Source: Flavobacterium sp. (GTDB lineage Bacteria > Bacteroidota > Bacteroidia > Flavobacteriales > Flavobacteriaceae). Taken from it: a stretch of 64,000 nt of DNA. Positions 1-7,809 of the stretch are shown piece by piece. The notes beneath the pieces are model-generated. The model saw nothing but the letters and a program-made list of their open reading frames with translations, was not told the origin of the DNA and made no database searches. The DNA is taken from contig JAQSDU010000011.1 in the NCBI GenBank assembly GCA_029946065.1, forward strand, positions 62,001-126,000, in the 5' to 3' direction. How positions within the stretch are numbered: position 1 is the stretch's first letter; every line of letters starts with the position of its first letter. The position numbers and the translations under genes are program-made.

Positions 1-92
1 TTCTGCTTAGGTACAAAAGAAGTTAGTCCATTTGCTGTTGGTAAATAAATGGTTTTGATTTTTAACAGTTGGCTTTTATCTCCTATCATCAT
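1..92 (-). CDS. Partial ORF at window edge, unknown
   Basis: An open frame starts ATGATG inside the stop region of the NmrA-like fragment (89-190) and runs off the left edge after 30 codons. The visible start reads MMIGDKSQLLKIKTIYLPTA, which I do not recognise. It could be a separate gene coupled to the fragment through the ATG/TGA overlap, or the remains of the same gene after a frame change. Too little is visible to name it. Confidence 0.3.
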   Translation of the reverse strand, partial: MMIGDKSQLLKIKTIYLPTANGLTSFVPKQ

Positions 93-190
93 TTCGCAGG
101 GTTTTCAATTTTGGTTTTCTCTTTTAAAAGGCTAACAACCTTACTTCCTAAACTTCCTGTTGCACCTGTTATTAATATTTTATTGCTCAT
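89..190 (-). pseudogene. NmrA/SDR-like N-terminal fragment (33 codons)
   Basis: The frame begins MSNKILITGATGSLGSKVV, a Rossmann-fold TGATGxLG nucleotide-binding motif as found at the start of NmrA-like NAD(P)-binding proteins, which normally have about 280-300 residues. Here a TGA stops it after 33 codons, directly after the first strand-helix unit, and another frame opens at the same point. It lies 8 bp downstream of the VOC gene and probably shares its transcript. Either it is a decayed gene or a frameshift separates it from the rest beyond the edge. Confidence 0.5.
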
Positions 191-198
191 ATCCACTT

Positions 199-558
199 TT
201 ATTTTGCATTTAAAAAAGTAAGTTTATACCCATCAATGTCCTTTACGTGGAACGCCCTACCAAAAGGCGTTTCTATAATTGGTCCAGCTGTGGCAACTCC
301 ATTTGTAATGAATTTTTCTTTCAATTCGTCCACATTTTCGTCTATTGCAAACCAAAGTGCTACGCCAATTCCTAATTCTTTTCCTTCAAGTGGTTCAAGA
401 GGTGTACGAATAGCAAAACTTGCTTGTCCTTTATTGTACTTGAAAACACAAGCTTGTGGGTTAGTGCTATCAATTTCAAACCCTAATTTGTTAGTGTAGA
501 AGGCTTTTGATGCTTCTAAATCTCTTACTTGAAGAGATGCAAATGTTAATTGTATCAT
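199..558 (-). CDS. VOC family (glyoxalase/bleomycin-resistance-like) protein
   Basis: A 119-residue protein with one vicinal-oxygen-chelate fold: an N-terminal strand (QLTFASLQVRDLEASKAFYT), the 'LGFEID' turn, and the C-terminal 'AFHVKDIDGYKLTFL' strand typical of the family. Such small proteins dimerise and may bind a metal or small ligand; the substrate cannot be read from sequence. The start at 558 is preferred over an upstream in-frame codon at 606 because the -10 box at 583-590 puts the transcript start near 576. It precedes the NmrA-like fragment by 8 bp, a pairing often found under stress-responsive regulators. Confidence 0.75.
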   Translation of the reverse strand: MIQLTFASLQVRDLEASKAFYTNKLGFEIDSTNPQACVFKYNKGQASFAIRTPLEPLEGKELGIGVALWFAIDENVDELKEKFITNGVATAGPIIETPFGRAFHVKDIDGYKLTFLNAK

Positions 559-572
559 TTTATTATTTTTAA

Positions 573-613
573 ATTGTTGTCGCAAATATAATATATGCGA
601 CAACAATAAACAA
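573..613 (-). promoter_or_regulatory. Promoter with overlapping 12-bp inverted-repeat operator
   Basis: Read on the minus strand, TTG (613-611), a 20-nt spacer and TATATTTG (590-583) match the Bacteroidota TTG-N19-TAnnTTTG promoter. A perfect 12-bp inverted repeat (ATTGTTGTCGCA at 573-584 and its complement at 596-607, 11-nt spacer) covers the -10 box and part of the spacer. This arrangement is what a dimeric repressor operator looks like. The regulator is not visible in the window; HxlR- or MarR-type proteins are plausible. Promoter and repeat are seen directly; repression is inferred. Confidence 0.65.
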
Positions 614-693
614 ATCTTTTTTTACGTTTTTTCTTTAAGTCAATAAAATGATGATTTTTTTGTTGGTGAGGTAGGCCGTACCATTACGGCCAA

Positions 694-2136
694 CTACCAA
701 ATATAAGTGCCAACTGCACCGGCATCTAGTGTCGTTGTCACCCATTTTGAGTTGTATTTGATATTGAATGTCTGTGAGGCACCATCATTCTCAACAATCA
801 ACACGATTTTTCCCGCGGGTGTCCTAAAGGCAACATTTTGAAGGTTCCCGCTAATATTACTCGCAATTCTTGTAGACCCGGCAGGAACGAATTTAGAAGC
901 ATGCGCTACAATATAATATCCTACATTTTTGGTATAATTTTCACTGGTTATCACAGTAATAGCGCCCTTACAATCAGCACATCCACCAGTGGTATGCGGA
1001 TTATAGCTGCCGTCATTGGCCAAGTTCCATTCTAATGCGTTTTTGCTCCAATTACGCATAGAACCAATGATTACATTTTTAAGATGCCACTTCAAATCGC
1101 CGCCAAAACTTCCGGTTGATGATGTGTATTGTTCCGTAAAATAAAGATTTTTTGTAGGATGTGCATTATATACCGTCGACATCGCACTAATATCGCCACC
1201 ATACAAATGAAACGCTGATCCATCAATAAAATTATTCGCCGCTGCATCATTCAAAATACTGATCGGATAGGCCGGTTGGTCACAATTATGATCGTAAATG
1301 ATGATCTTTGTCGATAACCCCGCTGTAACTAATGAAGGCCCAAGGTGGTTCTTAATGAAATTACCTTGTTCTGCCGCCGTCATATACATGCTCGGATTAT
1401 TGTTAGGATTCAACGGTTCGTTCTGCGGCGTGATTGCTGTAATATTAATATCTTGCGCTTGCATCGCTTGCAGGTATTTTACGAAATATTGTGCATATAC
1501 ATCATAATATTGTGTTTGCAGACTTCCACCGATGAAGTTATTATTGTCTTTCATCCAAACTGGTGCAGACCAAGGCGTTGCCACGATTTTGATATTTGGA
1601 TTGATAATCAATATTTCCTTTATAAGTGCAATAACGCCAGTCAAATCTGGTGCTAAGTTAAATTCTGATAAATCAGTATCTGTCTGTCCGATTGGCATAT
1701 CGTCGTAGGTAAATGACGTAGCGTTTAAGTCTGATGCACCAATACTGATGCGAATATAACTGATGCCAATCCCATTTGCACTAAAAAGATCCTGCAGTAA
1801 TTCTTGCTTTTTGGTAGCATTCAAAGAATTGATTACTTGTGCACTGCCACCAGTAAGCGTGTAGCCAAAACCGTCGACAGTTTGGAAAGACTGCGAATTG
1901 TCAACATCAATATTGGGGTAAGCATTTGCAGTAGTTGTAAATCCAAGAATAGTAGATTGTTTTGTCAACAATACGGTCTGGTCGCCTTTGGTCAACCAAA
2001 AATCTACTTCGTTGGTAGTAATAGGGGGAGTCGGTGTTGGATTTTCATCTTCGGGATCTGAACTACCAGATTTCGAGCAGTTCGACAACAGAAGTACAAC
2101 AGCCGAAAAGAATAATAATTGGGTTAACTTTTTCAT
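694..2136 (-). CDS. GH30 family glycoside hydrolase lipoprotein
   Basis: A 480-residue exported enzyme. Residues 1-20 form a lipoprotein signal (LLLSNC, lipidated Cys20), followed by a Ser/Pro/Asp/Glu-rich linker. The GH30 domain starts with the hallmark QTVDGFGYTLTGGSA (85-99). 'TPQNEPLN' supplies the acid/base Glu240 and 'LYFTEQ' the nucleophile Glu335, as in clan GH-A. The family includes glucosylceramidases and bacterial beta-1,6-glucanases; with a GH16 enzyme nearby, a glucan target is more likely than ceramide. An upstream in-frame ATG at 2244 would add 36 residues before the signal peptide and is rejected. It is divergent from the Gfo/Idh gene. Confidence 0.9.
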   Translation of the reverse strand: MKKLTQLLFFSAVVLLLSNCSKSGSSDPEDENPTPTPPITTNEVDFWLTKGDQTVLLTKQSTILGFTTTANAYPNIDVDNSQSFQTVDGFGYTLTGGSAQVINSLNATKKQELLQDLFSANGIGISYIRISIGASDLNATSFTYDDMPIGQTDTDLSEFNLAPDLTGVIALIKEILIINPNIKIVATPWSAPVWMKDNNNFIGGSLQTQYYDVYAQYFVKYLQAMQAQDINITAITPQNEPLNPNNNPSMYMTAAEQGNFIKNHLGPSLVTAGLSTKIIIYDHNCDQPAYPISILNDAAANNFIDGSAFHLYGGDISAMSTVYNAHPTKNLYFTEQYTSSTGSFGGDLKWHLKNVIIGSMRNWSKNALEWNLANDGSYNPHTTGGCADCKGAITVITSENYTKNVGYYIVAHASKFVPAGSTRIASNISGNLQNVAFRTPAGKIVLIVENDGASQTFNIKYNSKWVTTTLDAGAVGTYIW

Positions 2137-2426
2137 CGCAGTAGATTTTAATTTTTTATATTGTTCTAAAGTAAATATTTTCAGCGATATCTGCGGCATC
2201 TTTTTTTCTGTTAACTTTTGTTTATGATTGCCAAAAAGCATCAAATGTTTTTGCTATTCTTACTCGACACTATTTTGCCGAAAAAATAGTACTTGTCGTT
2301 AATCCTATGAATAATATTACTGTAGATTTATTATTTTTCTTGCAGCGTTCTGAAAACGGAGAAAGGAAAAGTCGTTCTTTTGTATTATAAGCACTTTATG
2401 AAAATTTGAAATTGTAAGTTTACTTT

Positions 2427-3404
2427 ATGAATTTAAAAAAACAAACAAACTGGGGAATAATTGGCTGTGGCGATGTAACGGAACGGAAAAGCGGCCCTGC
2501 TTATCAAAAAACGGAACATTTTACTATTGGTGCCGTCATGCGACGTGATGAAGAAAAAGCCCGTGATTATGCACTTAGACACAATATATCAAAGCATTAT
2601 ACCGATGCTGATGCGCTCATTAATGATCCCGAAATTGACGCCATATATATCGCTACGCCACCCGATACCCACAAATATTACGGATTGAAAGTAGCTGCAG
2701 CCGGAAAACCTTGTTGCATCGAAAAACCTATGGCACCAAGTTACAGCGATTGCGTTTCGATTTGTGAAGCTTTTGAGAACAAAGGAATTCCTCTTTTTGT
2801 AGCCTACTACCGCCGTTCACTGCCGAGATTTTTGAAGATAAAAGAATGGATTGAAAATGATGAAATCGGTGACATCCGTCAAATTCGCTGGAACCTTAGC
2901 AAACTGGCTTCTGAAAAAGATCTGTCAAAAGAATACAATTGGCGCACCGACGCAACTATTGCGCCTGGCGGCTATTTTGACGACTTGGCAAGCCATGGCA
3001 TCGACTTGTTTCAATATTTGCTTGGCGATATTATTGAAGTTGGAGGTTCAAGTGGCAATATTCTCGGATTGTATTCAGCAAAAGATACGATAGCCGCGAG
3101 TTGGAAACACCATTCTGGAATCACAGGCACTGGAAATTGGAATTTCGGTTGTGCGGAACGCGAAGATATTGTTGAGATTTACGGACGCAAAGGGAAGATT
3201 GTTTTTTCTGTATTTGAAGAAATGCCTATCCAACTCATTATAGAAAATAATATTACGGAACTGATTATTGCTCATCCTGAAAATATTCAATTGTATCATG
3301 TCGCTAATATCCGCGAACATCTTGCGGGTAGCATCTTACATCCTTCAACCGGAAGGTCTGCAGCCCATACAAATTGGGTGATGGATAAGATTTTGGGAAA
3401 TTGA
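2427..3404 (+). CDS. Gfo/Idh/MocA family NAD(P)-dependent oxidoreductase
   Basis: A 325-residue cytoplasmic oxidoreductase. The Rossmann motif WGIIGCGDVTERKS is at residues 9-22, the family signature CIEKPMAPSY at 97-106, and the C-terminal half has the alpha/beta dehydrogenase domain with 'GGYFDDLASHGIDLF', whose Asp and His match the usual proton-relay residues. Members oxidise sugars, inositols or glycosides with NAD(P). The substrate is not evident. It is divergent from GH30 and convergent with the lactonase-like gene, so it may oxidise a sugar released from glucan, but this is inference from position. Confidence 0.85.
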   Translation: MNLKKQTNWGIIGCGDVTERKSGPAYQKTEHFTIGAVMRRDEEKARDYALRHNISKHYTDADALINDPEIDAIYIATPPDTHKYYGLKVAAAGKPCCIEKPMAPSYSDCVSICEAFENKGIPLFVAYYRRSLPRFLKIKEWIENDEIGDIRQIRWNLSKLASEKDLSKEYNWRTDATIAPGGYFDDLASHGIDLFQYLLGDIIEVGGSSGNILGLYSAKDTIAASWKHHSGITGTGNWNFGCAEREDIVEIYGRKGKIVFSVFEEMPIQLIIENNITELIIAHPENIQLYHVANIREHLAGSILHPSTGRSAAHTNWVMDKILGN

Positions 3405-3424
3405 TACCGAAAATTATTCAGGAT

Positions 3425-4393
3425 TCATAATAATTTGATGCGGCAAACATAACTTCCGGCAGTGATATACAAATACCCTTCACCAAACGCACAGTTAGAT
3501 GTGGGAACTCCTGTTTCGATTTTACCAAGTAAATTACCGTCAGGTGCTATAACCATGATGCCATTTCCGGCACCCGTATAGATATTTCCGTTGGCATCAA
3601 CTTTCATTCCGTCGGCCGCGGTGTGGTATTTTCGCATATCAAAGAAAATTTTTCCTTTGCCAATACTACCATCGGCTTTTACTGGATAGCGCATTATATA
3701 GGCGTCGGCATCGGTCTGGCTAACGTACAGCGTCTTTTCGTCTGGCGAAAAGCAAATCCCGTTTGGGTGAGTTAGGCTACTGATGATTTGCGTTACTTTT
3801 CCATCAGTACCAACCCTATAAACACCGAATTCTTTGGTTTCCCTAAGACTGTCGTTTTCTTGTTTATTAAGGCCGTAAGGCGGATCAGTAAAATAATAAG
3901 CTCCCGAAGAATGCTGACAGATATCGTTGGGAGAGTTAAAACGTTTGCCTTGCCAATGGTCAGCAATGGTCAATTTTCCGCCACCGTTCAAAGGCATTTT
4001 TGAGATGCGACGGTCGCCTTGTTCGGTCAGTACCAAATCTCCGTCTTTATTGAGCATTAATCCGTTGGAACCCGGCTCTGGACTATAAAAACCGTGACCT
4101 GTGTAGCCTGACGGTTTTAGGAATTCCTGAATGCCGTTTTTTGCATCCCAACTAAAAATTATATTCTGACGTGGATCAGAAAACAACAGATAATGACCGT
4201 TCTTTATCCAAAGTGGTCCTTCGGCCCAAACGAATTGATCTCCCAATATTTCAAGCGTAGCATCTTGCGAAATCAGTTTATTAAAAACGGGACTATAGGC
4301 AATGACTTTAGCGGCAATAGCTTTATTCTGTGCATTTATAGTCGATAAGAACAAGAAAAAAAGGAAAAACGGTAAGCTTATAAATTTTCTCAT
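3425..4393 (-). CDS. SMP-30/gluconolactonase family secreted lactonase
   Basis: A 322-residue exported beta-propeller protein. A signal peptide ends near 'STINAQ'. Propeller features include WAEGPLWIKNG (metal-binding Glu), 'RFNSPNDICQ' (Asn/Asp) and 'TAADGMKVDANGNIYTGAG' (Asp), matching the divalent-metal site of SMP-30/gluconolactonase enzymes that open sugar lactones. The ATG at 4393 is chosen; a TTG two codons upstream is also possible. It faces the Gfo/Idh gene tail to tail with a 20-bp gap, and an oxidoreductase making a lactone followed by a lactonase is a sensible pair, although one is exported and the other is not. Confidence 0.85.
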   Translation of the reverse strand: MRKFISLPFFLFFLFLSTINAQNKAIAAKVIAYSPVFNKLISQDATLEILGDQFVWAEGPLWIKNGHYLLFSDPRQNIIFSWDAKNGIQEFLKPSGYTGHGFYSPEPGSNGLMLNKDGDLVLTEQGDRRISKMPLNGGGKLTIADHWQGKRFNSPNDICQHSSGAYYFTDPPYGLNKQENDSLRETKEFGVYRVGTDGKVTQIISSLTHPNGICFSPDEKTLYVSQTDADAYIMRYPVKADGSIGKGKIFFDMRKYHTAADGMKVDANGNIYTGAGNGIMVIAPDGNLLGKIETGVPTSNCAFGEGYLYITAGSYVCRIKLL

Positions 4394-4465
4394 ATACAAA
4401 TTTAGTTTTTATTCTTTTATGATTATATTCAACGTCCATTGGTCATTTTGGGTTAAAAATATTCA

Positions 4466-4492
4466 TAAAAAAAGCCCCAATCAGGGACTTTA
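4466..4492 (-). terminator. Rho-independent terminator after GH16 gene
   Basis: Read on the minus strand, AAGTCCC and GGGGCTT form a 7-bp stem (one G.T pair) with a TGATT loop, followed by seven T residues. It begins about 19 bp after the GH16 stop codon. Confidence 0.75.
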
Positions 4493-4510
4493 ATTTTATT
4501 AAACTGAATA

Positions 4511-5890
4511 TTATTGATAAACCCTTACGTAATCAATTTCCATCATTGCCGAAGTGAAAGCCGGATCGATTGCTCCTCCAAAATTGCCGCCCATAGCAAC
4601 ATTCAGGATAAAGAAAAAATCAAGGTTAAAAGGGGTTGAAGGGGAATTCGTAAAGTTATAAAACAACTGATCGTCAACATAAAATTTTATTACATCGGAA
4701 TTCCATATTACCGAATAATCATGAAATGCGGTCGATGCCGTATTGATCATGGTCGTACTGCCGCTACCGTTGGCTCCCGAATGTCCCGGATAATGCAGCG
4801 TTGCGAAAATCTTATTTTGCTGGTTGCCCACATGTTCCATGATGTCTATCTCACCACAGCCGGGCCAGGCATTTGTTGGATAATTTTTTCCAAGCATCCA
4901 TATAGCAGGCCATGTACCGGCGCCTGTTGGTAATTTTGCTCTGATGACTGCCCTTCCATAGGTGAAATCAAACTTGTTTTCTGAAACCAGTCGGGCAGAG
5001 GTATAGGCAAATCCGTCAAGGTTTTGCTTTTTGGCTATAATTTTTAGCATACCGCCTTCAACAATTGAATTTTCGCTGCTGCTGGTATAGGTTTCGGCTT
5101 CATTATTGCCCCAGCCATTGTTGTTGCCCAGATTGTAACTCCAATTTGCTGGATTTGGCGCACCGGGAACGTCAAATTCATCCGACCAAATTAGGTTTGT
5201 AAAATTATCATTTGCGGGTAACGTTGGTGCAGTAGTCGTAAATGTATGGTACCAAGCTTTCGACGCATCGTTGCCCATAACGGCACGAACCACCATATGG
5301 GTGTCTGTTATCGACATAATCTCATAAGTGCTTTGCCCAATATAATACCCCATAAAACCACCGTCGGAGAACGTTATCTGCTTGCCTGTCGTCTGTCCGG
5401 CTATACCATTTTGCACTACAAACGAGTTCGAATCGGCAATTGTTACATTTTTTGTGCCGGTAGTTGTATAAGCAAGGCATTCATCAATAGCACCCGAACC
5501 ACCACCTACACTAAGAAAAGCAGCATTAAAAAACGTATTTCCTCCATTATTAAGATTAAATTTTACTTCACCATTTTGCAATGAAAAAGTAAGTTCGTTG
5601 TTGTAAAGACATCCAGAAACAGGATCATTGGCATTTTCAAACGCTGTAGCTTGGTATATATTTCCGTAATAATTAACAGTTGCATCAGCATTATTGTCGC
5701 CCTTTGCGAGATGACCGGTTTCTGCCGCCGACCAATACCATTTTTTTGTGCTGCCGCCGGTAAGCTTATTAATCAGCATTTGATTTGGATTTTCTGAAGT
5801 TCCATTACCACTATCATCACCTTTACTACAAGATAATACAACCATCGCCGCAATGGCCATGGCAAAAAAACTTTTAAAATTAGTTTTCAA
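4511..5890 (-). CDS. GH16 family beta-glucanase (laminarinase-like) lipoprotein
   Basis: A 459-residue exported enzyme. The signal peptide ends in a lipobox (VVLSC, Cys21). Residues 35-220 form an uncharacterised N-terminal domain seen in Bacteroidota glucanases. The GH16 jelly roll runs from about 232 (NLIWSDEFDVPG) to the end, with GEIDIMEHVG giving nucleophile Glu347, Asp349 and acid/base Glu352. This motif is shared by endo-1,3-beta-glucanases. The start is a TTG at 5890, chosen because it supplies the Lys-rich n-region; the next candidate is ATG at 5860. It probably degrades laminarin or mixed-linkage glucan at the cell surface together with the GH30 enzyme. Confidence 0.9.
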   Translation of the reverse strand: MKTNFKSFFAMAIAAMVVLSCSKGDDSGNGTSENPNQMLINKLTGGSTKKWYWSAAETGHLAKGDNNADATVNYYGNIYQATAFENANDPVSGCLYNNELTFSLQNGEVKFNLNNGGNTFFNAAFLSVGGGSGAIDECLAYTTTGTKNVTIADSNSFVVQNGIAGQTTGKQITFSDGGFMGYYIGQSTYEIMSITDTHMVVRAVMGNDASKAWYHTFTTTAPTLPANDNFTNLIWSDEFDVPGAPNPANWSYNLGNNNGWGNNEAETYTSSSENSIVEGGMLKIIAKKQNLDGFAYTSARLVSENKFDFTYGRAVIRAKLPTGAGTWPAIWMLGKNYPTNAWPGCGEIDIMEHVGNQQNKIFATLHYPGHSGANGSGSTTMINTASTAFHDYSVIWNSDVIKFYVDDQLFYNFTNSPSTPFNLDFFFILNVAMGGNFGGAIDPAFTSAMMEIDYVRVYQ

Positions 5891-5911
5891 TTTTTATGAA
5901 TATTTGTGAAA

Positions 5912-6478
5912 TTAAACTTTAATATGTCCCCAGTTTTCACCGGATTTGATGCGGTACAACTGCATCTCACTGACACCAAATTGTTTGGCAAGTATTTTTA
6001 TACGCGTTTTACGATTCGGATTAAGCAATTGCTTTTTGAGGCGAATGACATCTGTCGAGGTAAGTTTTATACCATCGGAATGCCCTCTGCGAAGTCGCGC
6101 TGCAATGACATGCGGGCTTTTTTGGGAATGTTCTATCATTTCCTCACGTGTTACCCATTTGAGGTTGCTGACTTTGTCATTGTCTCTTGAATGATCGAGG
6201 TGAATGACATGCTTTTGCTCTTCAGAAGTCTTATACATAAAAAACTCGGCAACAAGTTTATAGACCATTAAATAATAGCCTTTCTTTTTGCCATCTTTCT
6301 GTTTTGTATAACGCAGCGTACGAAAGCCATCTGAGCGGCCGCCTTTGATCTCTCTACCATCCTGAAAAATATCAGAATAACTAATCAATCGGCCATAATT
6401 GGACACCGCATAATTGAATTTTAAGGGTACCTCAATAGGAACTTGTCTGAATATTTCAGACGGATATAATCTAAGCAT
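5912..6478 (-). CDS. NUMOD4/HNH domain protein
   Basis: A 188-residue basic protein. Residues 1-60 resemble NUMOD4, a DNA-binding module of HNH homing endonucleases (NYAVSNYGRLISYS). Residues 85-110 carry a degenerate HNH core (HVIHLDHSRDNDKVSNLKWV, with His93, His96, Asn105). The C-terminus (125-188) contains a helix-turn-helix-like segment ending 'LAKQFGVSEMQLYRIKSG'. It stands alone, not inside another gene or intron. It could be a domesticated homing endonuclease acting as a DNA-binding regulator or a still active nuclease. No phage or intron remnants surround it. Confidence 0.7.
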   Translation of the reverse strand: MLRLYPSEIFRQVPIEVPLKFNYAVSNYGRLISYSDIFQDGREIKGGRSDGFRTLRYTKQKDGKKKGYYLMVYKLVAEFFMYKTSEEQKHVIHLDHSRDNDKVSNLKWVTREEMIEHSQKSPHVIAARLRRGHSDGIKLTSTDVIRLKKQLLNPNRKTRIKILAKQFGVSEMQLYRIKSGENWGHIKV

Positions 6479-6587
6479 GGGGGTTTTGCTTTTTAAGGTG
6501 AATAAACAAATATAGTCATATTTATAAATATAAGCAAGTATCTACTATTCAGATATATTTTGCGTTGTATGCTGTCTCGAACGCTTA

Positions 6588-6818
6588 TTAACTTTTTTCT
6601 TGAGCAGCATTTATTTTCTGTTGCAGTTGGTTCAGTAGCACTTGGTAGCGACTAATTTCAATAAGGTCGCCATCGTCTGCAGACAAATCAAGAATTTCAT
6701 CCAGCAACTCAGAGGCATCGGCAAGCTTAAATGTAGCGGCAGCATATTCTTTTTGCGCCATGAGGTCTATAATTTCTTGTACATTTTTCTTCAATACTTC
6801 AAAAAGATTATTGTTCAT
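6588..6818 (-). CDS. Small acidic helical protein, unknown function
   Basis: A 76-residue protein predicted to be almost all alpha-helix (VLKKNVQEIIDLMAQKEYAA... LLNQLQQKINAAQEKS), acidic overall, without signal peptide or membrane segment. I do not recognise the family. It follows the 50-residue basic protein by 3 bp on the same strand, so the two are co-transcribed. Opposite net charges make a complex between them conceivable; that is inference. Confidence 0.65.
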   Translation of the reverse strand: MNNNLFEVLKKNVQEIIDLMAQKEYAAATFKLADASELLDEILDLSADDGDLIEISRYQVLLNQLQQKINAAQEKS

Positions 6819-6821
6819 AAT

Positions 6822-6974
6822 TTACTCGTTTTCTTGTGCTTTCGAAGCGTTGAATTGTTTAATGATGATAGCGCGTTTTTCCTTTAACGCTATTTTAGCA
6901 TTTTTAGCTTTGTCTTGTGCCTTGTGGAGTTTGTCGTTGTGCTTCTTGATATTTTTATCGTTATTGCGACTCAT
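6822..6974 (-). CDS. Small very basic helical protein, unknown function
   Basis: A 50-residue frame starting MSRNNDKNIKKHNDKLHKAQ and continuing with Ala/Lys repeats of the histone-tail or coiled-coil type, ending in KAQENE. It is Lys/Arg/His rich and predicted helical. The start ATG at 6974 and stop at 6822 leave 3 bp before the downstream gene on the same strand. No family is recognised; it may bind nucleic acid or its acidic neighbour. Confidence 0.5.
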   Translation of the reverse strand: MSRNNDKNIKKHNDKLHKAQDKAKNAKIALKEKRAIIIKQFNASKAQENE

Positions 6975-7199
6975 TTTTTTTTATTTTCGCTTTTATGAAA
7001 GCGGTGCAGGTGTTACAAAATTACGACATTTTACAACAGCACAAAAACGCTGAATTTGCCAATGTCAATTTTTATGATTTTAAGAATCGGGGAGCGGCAA
7101 ATAAAGCCGATGATTGACTGATTCGGGACAATTACTTTCGTTTCACCGCAAGATTCCAATAATTGACCTTTATTATTTTCAAGGGTCTTAACGACACGC

Positions 7200-7374
7200 T
7201 ACTTTTGTAGTGTAATTAAATAATAACAACCCCCATGCTGAAAGTATTTATTTTTAAGGAAACTAATATTTTGAAGTTGATTTCTTTTTTAGGTTTTAGG
7301 AAATTCGGACTCTAAATATTTTGGTATTTTCAGCATTTTACCCTAAAACTCCGGTTAATCCCGGAGTTTTTCTT
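7200..7374 (+). ncRNA. Candidate small transcript with 26-codon peptide and terminator
   Basis: A consensus -10 box TACTTTTG lies at 7200-7207. At 7235-7315 a 26-codon frame follows (starts MLKVFIFKETNILK, hydrophobic and basic, with five Phe). At 7352-7372 AACTCCGG/CCGGAGTT form an 8-bp stem followed by TTTTTC. No plus-strand gene follows for 800 bp, so this is not an ordinary attenuator. It looks like a self-contained transcript of about 160 nt: a small RNA, a peptide mRNA or a leader orphaned by rearrangement. No clear -33 TTG is present at the usual distance. Confidence 0.35.
7352..7372. terminator. Hairpin terminator shared by converging transcripts
   Basis: The stem AACTCCGG/CCGGAGTT with a short TTAATC loop is followed on the plus strand by TTTTTC and on the minus strand by TTTTAGG. 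The plus-strand T-run is better, fitting termination of the small transcript. It also lies just past the 3' end of the minus-strand DUF6526 gene. Confidence 0.6.
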
Positions 7375-7809
7375 TCAAACCCTATGATAATCGCCTTTCC
7401 AATCTCTAATAGCCCGCTTGATTGCTTTGCCCGATAAATTTTCTTTTAGAGCACGGGATACCATGTCAGGCAGCTCTGTATCCGAACAAAACCGAAGTGC
7501 AAATATTTGTGAATCAATTAGTTTTGACTCGATGGCGCCGAAATCCGCTCCTGTAAGCACATAATAGCGATACCTGAGTTCCATCCTGACGATTCTGTCT
7601 TGCAATGTCAATGCATAATGTTGTCGCATCATAAAAGAAAGCCAGATTACGGCAAGGAATAAAAGTCCGATAAATAACCAAACAAGTTTATCTTTTGTAA
7701 TAAAAACCTGGTAAGCGCAAATGCCGAACAAAATACTCATTACAGGATAGAAGATAAAATGATGCGGTGTATAAAATCGAATGTAATTTTTATATGATTG
7801 CTGTTTCAT
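7375..7809 (-). CDS. DUF6526 family membrane protein
   Basis: A 144-residue protein of a family confined to Bacteroidota. The N-terminus (KNYIRFYTPHHFIFYP) is followed by two membrane segments (about 19-36 and 43-60), then a cytoplasmic helical domain with the conserved 'LQDRIVRMELRYRYYVLTG' block and the 'SDTELPDMVSRALKENLS' block, ending 'DWKGDYHRV'. Function is unknown. It is monocistronic. Recognition rests on the motif pattern and size, which match the family. Confidence 0.75.
   Translation of the reverse strand: MKQQSYKNYIRFYTPHHFIFYPVMSILFGICAYQVFITKDKLVWLFIGLLFLAVIWLSFMMRQHYALTLQDRIVRMELRYRYYVLTGADFGAIESKLIDSQIFALRFCSDTELPDMVSRALKENLSGKAIKRAIRDWKGDYHRV

Larger units (their letters stand above)
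6975..7374. other. Gene-poor stretch of 400 bp
   Basis: No long reading frame is present. The left part (6975-7195) would hold the promoter of the minus-strand small-gene pair, and nothing clear is seen beyond AT-rich sequence. The right part (7200-7374) holds a plus-strand -10 box, a 26-codon frame and a strong hairpin, described as a candidate small transcript. Confidence 0.5.

Noticed and set aside
2137..2244. 36-codon extension of the GH30 gene
   Set aside because: It would precede the lipoprotein signal peptide, which must be N-terminal.
7235..7315. 26-codon frame as an independent protein gene
   Set aside because: Too short and of unclear composition to call as a gene; kept only as part of the candidate transcript.
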